Positions 57,323-64,000 of a stretch of DNA of 64,000 nucleotides are shown here, in pieces. The stretch is from Rhodococcus sp. HNM0569. Its GTDB lineage: Bacteria > Actinomycetota > Actinomycetes > Mycobacteriales > Mycobacteriaceae. The stretch is from NCBI RefSeq assembly GCF_012726205.1, contig NZ_JAASAE010000015.1:26110-90109 (forward strand), given 5' to 3'. Below the pieces are notes generated by a model. That model had not been told where the DNA came from and did not search any database. It saw nothing but the letters and a program-made list of their open reading frames with translations. Position 1 is the first letter of the stretch; every line of letters starts with the position of its first letter. The position numbers and the translations under genes are program-made.

Positions 57323-58993
57323 ATGACAGCAACGGTCTCGTGGAGCGGGGTCAGGCGCAGGATCGGACGTTCGGCGCGGCTGGGCGCCGTCGTCGTGGCG
57401 GGAACCCTGCTGCCCGTGGTGGCACCCGGGACGCCCGCGGCCGCGGCTGGGCCGGCATCGTGCGTGCCGTTCGGCACGGCGCAGATTCCGCCGGGCTACC
57501 CGTCTGCAGGCGGAGATGCGGGCTTCGATCAGCTGCCGCAGTTCTTCGGCCCGGCGCCCGGCAGCGTCGAATTGCGCAGCCAGACCACCGGTTTCAACAA
57601 GTTCTGGGAGTTCGCACTCGTCGGCCCCGATCTACTGACGCGGCCTCGGTTCGGTGGGGCCGACCACACCGAGCCGTGGCGTTACGTCCCGATGCCCGAG
57701 TGCATGCGCGGCACCCTCGCAGGCATCTCCGCCGACGACGACGAACTGGTCGCCGTCGACCACGACGGCTGGATCTACACGATGGACAATGCGTCGCAGT
57801 TCCCGTTGCTGTGGAATTGGACGTCCGCGTTCGGCTCGCCCTTCTGGTTCGGATCGGGACGGACGGTACCGGGCTCCCGTGATCCGGGCACGTGGTCACT
57901 CAGCGTCGCGTCGCCCTTCGACAACCAGACCTACACCGACATCGCGGGCCGGGTCCACTTCCACGGAAGCGCCAAGATGACGATGGTGCCTGCGCTGACC
58001 GGCGACGGCAGCCGCATCACCTTCGCCGACCCGTGGCTGCCGAACGACGACAGCTCGGAGATCGGTGGCCCGCTCGGCGGCCGGTTCAAGGCCTCGCACC
58101 TGTCGGCCGCCGGATCGACGACGTTCGTGATGAACGACTACGGCGACATGTACACGCGCAACTTCGATTACGACTCGTCCGGCTCCGACTCGGTGTTCTT
58201 CCCGTACCGCTGGGACGACCAGGGCGGGAAGCCGTCTGCTCCGAACGCCACGCTCGACTCCCTCCCTCTCGGGGAGTTCGCCGCCGTCCAGCTCCCCGCC
58301 CCCGATTGGGTGCATCAGCCGAAGATCCCCGGGGAGATCACGTCCACGATCAGCGTGCACTCCACGGGCGTCGGCCCGGGGCAGCGCGAGCTGCGGGTCG
58401 AGGGCTGCCACGACGGCGCCACCGGCTTCTGGCACAAGATGCTCGACGCGCCGGCGTGGGAGTTCACCCCGACCGGCGAGGCAGCTCTTGGTACGCCCGT
58501 GCAGAATCCGTCGGGCGACCACTCGAATGCAACCCTCGCACCCGCTGCGCCGTGGAACCTGTCCGGCACCCTGCCGATTCGCGACAACGCGGTCAGCGGC
58601 GTGACTCTCAACGACCTGTCGGTGCCGTACTCGCTCGTGTCACCGGAGATGCTCGACTCGGTGGGACTGCACGCACAGCCGTCGGAATACCGCCTCGAGG
58701 TGGGGGGATTCGACCCCGCGGCCACCACGCGTCCCGCGACCGTCGTTGCCGGCGACGGCACCCGGATCCCGGTTCTGTTGCACACCGCCGACGGCATGCG
58801 GCTCACGCCGCGCGAGCCGGGTCTCGACGACAACCCGCGCCATCTCGTCGGGGCGATCGAGATCCCGGACGACGCCTACGCGACACGCAGCGCGGATCCG
58901 GCGCTGAGCCGGTTCGTCGACACGTGGATGACCGGCAAGAGCATCATCGCGATCACGCTGGACGCGACCCGGGACGGGCTGGTGATCCGGTGA
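57323..58993 (+). CDS. Secreted protein of unknown function
   Basis: A 556-residue exported protein. The start was set at ATG 57323, seven bases after a -10-like TAACTT, so it is probably leaderless. The signal region VRRRIGRSARLGAVVVAGTL, then LPVVAPGTPAAAA, has an Arg cluster and could be Tat-type. The mature part is strand-rich with repeated Trp/Phe-Gly motifs (FGSPFWFGSGRT, VMNDYGDMYTRNFDY, RYVPMPECM), suggesting a propeller, and a conserved-looking C-terminal region. Four cysteines fall in pairs. I do not recognise a catalytic motif. It stands between DUF72 and a small membrane protein. Confidence 0.7.
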   Translation: MTATVSWSGVRRRIGRSARLGAVVVAGTLLPVVAPGTPAAAAGPASCVPFGTAQIPPGYPSAGGDAGFDQLPQFFGPAPGSVELRSQTTGFNKFWEFALVGPDLLTRPRFGGADHTEPWRYVPMPECMRGTLAGISADDDELVAVDHDGWIYTMDNASQFPLLWNWTSAFGSPFWFGSGRTVPGSRDPGTWSLSVASPFDNQTYTDIAGRVHFHGSAKMTMVPALTGDGSRITFADPWLPNDDSSEIGGPLGGRFKASHLSAAGSTTFVMNDYGDMYTRNFDYDSSGSDSVFFPYRWDDQGGKPSAPNATLDSLPLGEFAAVQLPAPDWVHQPKIPGEITSTISVHSTGVGPGQRELRVEGCHDGATGFWHKMLDAPAWEFTPTGEAALGTPVQNPSGDHSNATLAPAAPWNLSGTLPIRDNAVSGVTLNDLSVPYSLVSPEMLDSVGLHAQPSEYRLEVGGFDPAATTRPATVVAGDGTRIPVLLHTADGMRLTPREPGLDDNPRHLVGAIEIPDDAYATRSADPALSRFVDTWMTGKSIIAITLDATRDGLVIR

Positions 58994-59082
58994 CCGCATG
59001 GCCCTGAGGTATCCCACCTGCACGTGGAGTCGATACCGCGAGGTGATGTGCGGCGACGTCGTCGGCTGATGTCGTGAGAGAC

Positions 59083-59595
59083 ATGGCTCCCCACACCCTC
59101 CGTTCCCGAGATCTGCACAGTTCCGAGGTCTTCCGTATGCGCTCCGTACGCCACGCGCTCGCGCCCCAGGCGTCGTCGATCCTCACCGCGGTCGGCGCGC
59201 CGGTCCGTGCCGTCGTCGACCTGCGGCACCCGTCCCCGCGCCGTGTCGCGGCCGCGGTGCTGTCCGGTGCCGTCGGCCTCGTCGCGTGGTTCGTCGTGTT
59301 CCTCGCCGTGGTCGCCGCCACGCGCGGCGTGCTGTACGGGGTCGTCGACAAGGGCCCCTACGACACGGCGTGGGGTGGACCGACCCTCGCCGGAGCGTGG
59401 GCGGTGCACCTCGCGCTCGGCCTGCTCGCGGTGCCCGTCGCGGCATGGCTGCTGGCCTGGATCGGCACGCTCGTCGCCGCACTGCGCGACCGGATCGTCC
59501 GGCGGCGCGGATCGGTGCTGATCGTGCCCACAGGCATCGTCGTCGCCGCGTTCGGAGTGATACTGGTCGTGTCGTGGCTCCATCAGCTCGACTGA
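59083..59595 (+). CDS. Small integral membrane protein, unknown
   Basis: About 170 residues. After a basic N-terminal region come three predicted helices: AVLSGAVGLVAWFVVFLAVV, GAWAVHLALGLLAVPVAAWL and VLIVPTGIVVAAFGVILVVS. A short loop (GVVDKGPYDTAWGGPTL) separates the first two. The start is uncertain: GTG 59074, ATG 59083 and ATG 59137 are in frame. No family was recognised. The next gene begins 26 bases later in the same direction. Confidence 0.55.
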   Translation: MAPHTLRSRDLHSSEVFRMRSVRHALAPQASSILTAVGAPVRAVVDLRHPSPRRVAAAVLSGAVGLVAWFVVFLAVVAATRGVLYGVVDKGPYDTAWGGPTLAGAWAVHLALGLLAVPVAAWLLAWIGTLVAALRDRIVRRRGSVLIVPTGIVVAAFGVILVVSWLHQLD

Positions 59596-59621
59596 CCGGA
59601 CGACGAAAGGACAGGACGATC

Positions 59622-60473
59622 ATGGCCGAGGACGCGAGGCTGGATTTCGGGACGTACGGCGTGTGGCGGCCGTTGCCGGTGTTCGAGCCCGAGCTCGCGA
59701 ACGCGATCGAGACGCTCGGGTACGGCACGATCTGGGCGGGTGGCTCGCCCCCGGCCGATCTGGACGGCGTCGAGCGGCTGATCGCGGGCACCAACCGGAT
59801 CGTCGTCGCGACCGGCATCGTCAACATCTGGACCGCGGATGCACACGAGCTCGCGCAGTCGTATCACCGCATCGAGGCGGCGCATCCGGGCCGGCTCGTC
59901 CTCGGCATCGGCGTCGGACATCCCGAGCAGGGTGTCGGCTACACCAAGCCGTATCGCGCGCTCGTCGACTACCTCGACGTCCTGGACGCGGAGGGCGTGC
60001 CGGTGCAGCGGCGTGTCCTTGCCGCGCTCGGGCCGAAGGTCCTCGAGCTCGCGGCGAACCGCTCGGCGGGCGCGCACCCGTATCTGACGACGCCGCCGCA
60101 CACCGCGCAGGCTCGGCAGATCCTCGGCGACGGTGTACTGCTCGCTCCCGAGCAGAAGGTCGTCGTCGGCACGGACGTCGAGCAGGCTCGTGCCGTGGGC
60201 CGCGACGCCGCGGACATGTACCTGAAGCTGCAGAACTACGTGAACAACCTGAAGCGGCTCGGCTACACCGACGACGACATCGCACAGGGTGGCAGCGACG
60301 CACTGATCGATGCGCTCGTCGCCCACGGCACCCCGGAGTACGTCGCGGGACGCGTCCGCGAACATCTCGACGCCGGTGCCGACCATGTCGCGATCCAGGT
60401 ACTGCCGATGCGCGACGACCCGGCCCCCGCACTCGCACAGCTCGCCGACCGGCTGGGGCTCGGCCTGCCCTGA
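59622..60473 (+). CDS. F420-dependent luciferase-like oxidoreductase
   Basis: A 283-residue flavin/F420 barrel of the luciferase-like monooxygenase group. LDFGTYGVWRPLPVFEPELA, then GYGTIWAGGSPPADLDGVER, RIVVATGIVNIWTADAHELA, GRLVLGIGVGHPE, and LAALGPKVLELAANRSAGAH match the TIGR03620-type F420 family abundant in mycobacteria and rhodococci. It lacks the N-terminal His/Trp pattern of SsuD, so it is a different branch. The substrate is unknown. GAAAGGAC precedes ATG 59622. Confidence 0.83.
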   Translation: MAEDARLDFGTYGVWRPLPVFEPELANAIETLGYGTIWAGGSPPADLDGVERLIAGTNRIVVATGIVNIWTADAHELAQSYHRIEAAHPGRLVLGIGVGHPEQGVGYTKPYRALVDYLDVLDAEGVPVQRRVLAALGPKVLELAANRSAGAHPYLTTPPHTAQARQILGDGVLLAPEQKVVVGTDVEQARAVGRDAADMYLKLQNYVNNLKRLGYTDDDIAQGGSDALIDALVAHGTPEYVAGRVREHLDAGADHVAIQVLPMRDDPAPALAQLADRLGLGLP

Positions 60474-60645
60474 TCCGCCCGGAGGCGGCGGGAAATCCGT
60501 CGCTGCGCGGGCGGGCGTAGTGAGATCCGACACTCGCGGCTATGGTGTGACGCGCAGTGCCACGTACGTGCGCGCCGACGTTCATCCCGGCGAGGCGGGG
60601 AAGCCCGTCTTTCCCAGGACGCCGCCGAAACGCAAGGATCGAACA

Positions 60646-62049
60646 GTGCAGCAATCACCCACCCCGGCGGGCCCGTACTCCGACGGGCCGCCGCCCGCGG
60701 CCCTCGAGGTGCGGGTCGCCCCGCTCGACCGGTTCGGAGCGCAAGAACTGGGCCGGGCGGTGGTCATCGCGGTGGTCGTCGTCGCGCACCTCGCGCTCGC
60801 GCTCGGGCGGTGGCTTGCCCGTCCGCGCAGGCAACGGCTCGTCGACGCCGCGAGCGAAGGCGTCGTCAACGGGTTCGAGGTGCTGGGCCCCACGTTCGTG
60901 AAGCTCGGCCAGTTGATGGCGTCGTCGCCCGGCGTGTTCCCCGCGCCGCTCGCGAACGCGTGCCTGCGCTGCCTCGACGACGTCCCGCCCGTCCCCGCCG
61001 CGCAGGCGCGCGCGGTGCTCGAGGCGGACCTCGGGTATCGCGTCGACGAGCTGTTCGCGTCGTTCGACGACACACCGCTCGCGGCGGCGTCGGTCGCGCA
61101 GGTGCATGCGTGCGTGCTGCCCGACGGCACGCAGGCCGTCGTCAAGATCCAGCGGCCGGGCATCGCGACGCGCATGGTGGTGGACCTGCGCACCGCCTAC
61201 TGGGGTGCGCGCGTGCTCGAAAAGCTGTTCCAGTTCTTCCGCGTCGCGAATGCCACCGCGATCATCCGCGACCTGCACGCGGCGACCATGACGGAGCTCA
61301 ACAGCGCCGTCGAAGCGCACCGGCAGGCGCAGTTCCGCACGAACATCGGCGCGTTCGGCGACAACAAGTGGGTCACCGCGCCCGCGATCTTCTGGTCGCA
61401 CTGCGGGCCACGGGTCATCTGCATGGAGCGGCTGCACGGCATGCCGCTCGACCGGTTCGACGACCTCGCCGGCCACGACACGCGCATGCTGATCCGACGC
61501 GGCGTCAAGGTGTGGCTCGAGGCCGTCCTGCTGCACGGGCCGTTCCACGGCGACGTGCATGCGGGCAACCTGTGGGTGCTCGACGACGGTCGCATCGCGC
61601 TGCTCGACTTCGGCATCGTCGGCGAGTTGCCGGACACGTGGCGCGCGATCCTGCGCGACATGTTCCACGCGACTCTCGTCGACGGCGATTTCGGACGTGT
61701 CGCGCGCGGCGTGCGCACCCTCGGGTACGCGCACGGCACCGGACAGACCGACGACGAGCTCGGTGTGCAGATCGCCGCGGCGCTCGAGCCGGTGCTCGCC
61801 CGCGATCTCGGCGAGCTGCGACTGAGCGAACTGATCATGGCGCTCGTGAGCTTCGGCAAGGCGTGGGGTGTCGCGAGTCCCGAAGAGCTCGTGCTGTTCG
61901 GCAAGCAGCTCGGCTACTTCGAGCGGTACGCCACCAAGCTCGCTCCCGGCTGGGTGCTCGGCCAGGATCTGTTCCTGTTCCGCAACATCTTTCCCGACGA
62001 GGTGCCCGCGGTCGCCGAGGCGCGGGGTGTCGTCCTGCCCGACGACTGA
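60646..62049 (+). CDS. ABC1/UbiB-family atypical kinase
   Basis: A 467-residue protein. The start GTG 60646 follows AAGGATCGAACA. VVIAVVVVAHLALALG is an N-terminal hydrophobic segment. The UbiB hallmark KxGQ appears in GPTFVKLGQLMASSPGVFP (Lys86-Gln89). AAASVAQVHACVL is the Ala-rich loop that replaces a normal P-loop, AVVKIQRPG the catalytic Lys, GDVHAGNLWVL the catalytic Asp/Asn loop and LLDFGIVGELP the DFG. Family members support quinone synthesis or lipid metabolism as ATPases. In an actinobacterium that makes menaquinone, the target is unclear. Confidence 0.9.
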   Translation: MQQSPTPAGPYSDGPPPAALEVRVAPLDRFGAQELGRAVVIAVVVVAHLALALGRWLARPRRQRLVDAASEGVVNGFEVLGPTFVKLGQLMASSPGVFPAPLANACLRCLDDVPPVPAAQARAVLEADLGYRVDELFASFDDTPLAAASVAQVHACVLPDGTQAVVKIQRPGIATRMVVDLRTAYWGARVLEKLFQFFRVANATAIIRDLHAATMTELNSAVEAHRQAQFRTNIGAFGDNKWVTAPAIFWSHCGPRVICMERLHGMPLDRFDDLAGHDTRMLIRRGVKVWLEAVLLHGPFHGDVHAGNLWVLDDGRIALLDFGIVGELPDTWRAILRDMFHATLVDGDFGRVARGVRTLGYAHGTGQTDDELGVQIAAALEPVLARDLGELRLSELIMALVSFGKAWGVASPEELVLFGKQLGYFERYATKLAPGWVLGQDLFLFRNIFPDEVPAVAEARGVVLPDD

Positions 62050-62078
62050 CGGCCCACCGCCACCGGGTATCGCTCAGC

Positions 62079-62561
62079 TCAGCCGGCCGGGTACTTCATG
62101 CGCACGTTCGGGCGCGCCGCGAGCCTGCCGCCCGCCGCGATCCATTCGCCCACCACCTGCGGTGCGTCACGCGCGGGGTTGTAGACGTCCTCCTGCGACG
62201 AGAACTGCAGGTCGCCCGCATACACCAGCCGCGAGACGTTGGGGAAGGTGAACTCGACGCCCGGCTCGTCGGGGTGGTCGAGGATGTTGCAGATCTGCGC
62301 GACGACGGCGTCGTTGTCGACGTCGACGGCCACCCAGTCGTGGCGCAACCGCATGTGCGGGTACGGCGACATGACGTCGACGATCCATTCGCGCACGGCT
62401 TCGCGGCCGTGGAAGGTGCCGAACGCGTGCTCGATGTACTCGACGTCGGGGGTGAACAGGTCGGCGAAGGGACGCCAGTCGCGGGTGCGGGAGCACTCGT
62501 CGACCACCCCGCCGTAGTGCTTCAGCGCCGCCCGCAGTTCGGCTTCGTCGAATCGGCCCAC
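62079..62561 (-). CDS. SnoaL-like domain protein
   Basis: A 160-residue NTF2-like protein starting at GTG 62561 behind GGAGGTGGCAT. The fold markers are LKHYGGVVDECSRTRDWRPF, then ADLFTPDVEYIEHAFGTFHG, REAVREWIVDVMSPYPHMRL, and VDVDNDAVVAQICNI. The D-V-E-Y-x-E-H and following H-G place the usual polar residues in the cone. It may be a small hydrolase, isomerase or dehydratase; no partner gene indicates which. It is distinct from the SnoaL-like gene at 27793. Confidence 0.78.
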   Translation of the reverse strand: MGRFDEAELRAALKHYGGVVDECSRTRDWRPFADLFTPDVEYIEHAFGTFHGREAVREWIVDVMSPYPHMRLRHDWVAVDVDNDAVVAQICNILDHPDEPGVEFTFPNVSRLVYAGDLQFSSQEDVYNPARDAPQVVGEWIAAGGRLAARPNVRMKYPAG

Positions 62562-62656
62562 ATGCCACCTCCGCAGTCGTGTTCCGCCGACCCGGCGAAA
62601 CGAGAACACGTTCCAGTCACGGCGATGGTAGCTGCGCAGACGCGGAAAGGGGAGAC

Positions 62657-63541
62657 CTATTCGGTCGGTTCCCCCGCGGGGAGCGGATCGGTGAGCACCC
62701 GCGCGGCGGCCGCGAACCGTCGGACCTGCGCGTCGGTCCACACCTGGGCAGGCACGGCACCTCCGAGCAGATCGTGCACGAGCGCCGGGGATTCGCCGAT
62801 CGGGCGGTCCGAGCCCGCGATCACGACGTTGCCGCGTCGACGCCCCTTGAGCATCGCCGGATCGGCGATCACCGCGGTGTGCTCGAACACGTCCGCGATC
62901 GTCGCGGCCTCCTGCCTGGCAACCGAAAGATCGCGTCCGTCACCGCAATTGACGACGTACACACCACCGGGCGCGAGGACGCGGCGCGCGTGCGCCGTGA
63001 ACTCGCGGGTCGTGAGCGCGCTCGGCGTGGTCGATCCCGCGAACACGTCCCGCACGACGACATCGCGGGTGCCGTCGGTGAGCGTCTCGAGCACCGCCCG
63101 CGCGTCGCCCACCCGGATGCGCAACAACGGCGCGCGGGGCAGGTCGAACCACTGCCGGACGAGTTCGGCGAGCTTGCCGTCGATCTCGACGACCACCTGA
63201 CGCGCGTCCGGATACTGCGCCGCGAAGTGCCGCGCGAGCGAGCATGCGCCGCCGCCCAGGTGCAGGACCCGGAGACGACGCGGGCTGCCGTCGTCGACGG
63301 TGGGGAACTCGCTGCCGACGAGATGGGCGATCCAGCGCATGTACTCGAAATCGAGGGTGCGGGGGTCGTCCGGGTCGATGTGCGAGCTCTCGACGCCGTT
63401 GATCTTGACGACCCAACTGCCGTGCGTCACGGGATCCGGCACGAGCTCGCACGTCCCGGTGTCGATGGGATAGCTGCCCGCGACCGGCCCCTGCTCGCGT
63501 GCCGCACCGCCGCGTGCCGCGTCGCGGCGACGCCTAGCCAC
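62657..63541 (-). CDS. Spermidine-synthase-like methyltransferase-fold protein
   Basis: A 294-residue Rossmann protein of the SpeE-like group. The N-terminal strand domain includes SSHIDPDDPRTLDFEYMRWI; VLHLGGGACSLARHFAAQYP is the nucleotide/SAM loop; RQVVVEIDGKLAELVRQWFD carries the acidic ribose-binding residue; GDARAVLE and VRDVFAGSTTP follow, where SpeE would have Y-D-x-x-I-x-D. The replacement of the catalytic D-x-x-x-D by RDVFAG argues against true polyamine synthesis. Actinobacterial relatives are annotated as spermidine synthase-like or fused-MFS proteins. The start GTG 63541 follows GGTGAGG. Confidence 0.8.
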   Translation of the reverse strand: MARRRRDAARGGAAREQGPVAGSYPIDTGTCELVPDPVTHGSWVVKINGVESSHIDPDDPRTLDFEYMRWIAHLVGSEFPTVDDGSPRRLRVLHLGGGACSLARHFAAQYPDARQVVVEIDGKLAELVRQWFDLPRAPLLRIRVGDARAVLETLTDGTRDVVVRDVFAGSTTPSALTTREFTAHARRVLAPGGVYVVNCGDGRDLSVARQEAATIADVFEHTAVIADPAMLKGRRRGNVVIAGSDRPIGESPALVHDLLGGAVPAQVWTDAQVRRFAAAARVLTDPLPAGEPTE

Positions 63542-63635
63542 GTCGCCTCACCATGTCCCGAATCCTCTCGTACCTGCCCCTGCAGGATACCGGTGCGGGT
63601 GACCACGAACGTCCGCGTCGTTCTACCGTGGGGAG

Positions 63636-63974
63636 GTGAGCGAGCAGCACGGTGGTACGAGTGGGGGCGACTTCGCGCACAGCGACGCCGCGACACGTCG
63701 CCGGCAGGAGAAGGCCCGCGCGCTCGCGCGCTTCGCGTGGGACCGCGGCATCTCGAGCACCGAACTGCTCGCGCTGCCCGACGCGACGCTGCGTGCGCTC
63801 GCCCGGGCCGCCGACGCGAACCCGCCCAGCACGCGCGAGACGTGGCAGCAGGTGGCCGCGTTGCTCGATGTGAAGGACGACTGGGCCGCGCGCAATCCCG
63901 AACACGCCGCGGCAGCCCGCCCGCACCGCGACGAGAAGATCATGTGGGTGAAGCCGCCGGTGCAGCCGTGGTGA
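63636..63974 (+). CDS. Small hypothetical protein
   Basis: A 112-residue basic, helical protein starting at GTG 63636 behind GGGGAG. It reads AATRRRQEKARALARFAWDR, then GISSTELLALPDATLRALAR and TWQQVAALLDVKDDWAARNP, ending in EKIMWVKPPVQPW. The run of helices resembles a helix-turn-helix, but no family was recognised. It is divergent from the spermidine-synthase-like gene with a 94-base gap and is the last gene in the window. Confidence 0.6.
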   Translation: MSEQHGGTSGGDFAHSDAATRRRQEKARALARFAWDRGISSTELLALPDATLRALARAADANPPSTRETWQQVAALLDVKDDWAARNPEHAAAARPHRDEKIMWVKPPVQPW

Positions 63975-64000
63975 CCCGTGCGTGAAACAGGCGTGCCCGG

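Noticed and set aside
62657..63541. True spermidine synthase (SpeE).
   Set aside because: The catalytic acidic motif is replaced by RDVFAG and no SpeD-like gene is nearby, so only the fold-level name was kept.
1..64000. CRISPR arrays, rRNA genes, complete insertion sequences, prophage or integrase genes.
   Set aside because: None was seen. No transposase, integrase or regular repeat-spacer pattern occurs in any frame read.

Overview
The window is high-GC actinobacterial chromosome, most likely Rhodococcus or a close relative in the Mycobacteriales. The signs are a methylcitrate operon read away from a PrpR-type regulator, an MMPL transporter, an EspG/PPE-like ESX gene set, many acyl-CoA dehydrogenase and short-chain dehydrogenase genes with their own TetR regulators, a B12-controlled metE, an IdeR-type iron box, and several genes that look leaderless. 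Species and strain cannot be read from the sequence. Gene calls rest on reading the translations and motifs; no database search was possible.

1-12.2 kb: the tail of an IclR regulator; an iron-box divergon pairing isochorismate synthase with a free-standing aryl carrier protein; a P450 with its TetR; a DedA membrane protein; an SDR/acyl-CoA dehydrogenase pair; a DUF3533-type membrane protein; metE behind a cobalamin riboswitch; and prpR. 12.4-16 kb: prpD-prpB-prpC, the methylcitrate cycle for propionyl-CoA. 16-27.7 kb: a secreted GH5-like glycosidase coupled to an MMPL transporter, then lipid-catabolic genes: a phosphotransferase coupled to an acyl-CoA dehydrogenase, three SDRs and an LCAD-like dehydrogenase facing its TetR across two tandem operators.

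27.8-33.2 kb is the clearest accessory region. A RES-type toxin-antitoxin pair sits between two fragments of a DUF3558 lipoprotein gene. Beside it lies an intact four-gene set: a small helical protein, a DUF3558 lipoprotein, a WXG/PPE-like Gly-rich protein and EspG. 33.2-43.6 kb is mostly housekeeping: DUF309, a LON-domain protein, hydrolases, initiator tRNA-fMet with a strong terminator, a MarR/MFS divergon, gluconate uptake and kinase (gntP, gntK), and a guanidinium exporter under a guanidine-III riboswitch.

43.7-46.9 kb holds an ORC-like ATPase, a CGNR-type zinc-finger protein with a perfect 18-bp AT-rich palindrome at its stop codon, and an AbiEi/DUF559-like protein bracketed by two copies of a 67-bp palindrome-ended repeat. 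The second copy encodes the end of that protein. 47-64 kb: ssuD facing an MHS-type transporter, a TetR and FAD dehydrogenase pair, secreted proteins, a FUSC/MarR divergon, a DUF72 protein, an F420-type luciferase-like oxidoreductase, an ABC1/UbiB kinase, a SnoaL-like protein and a spermidine-synthase-like protein.

The observations most worth following are the lipoprotein gene split by the RES module, the orphan ESX-like set, the repeat that extends a coding sequence, the guanidine-III riboswitch, the iron-box carrier-protein divergon and the split ACAD10/11-like gene pair.
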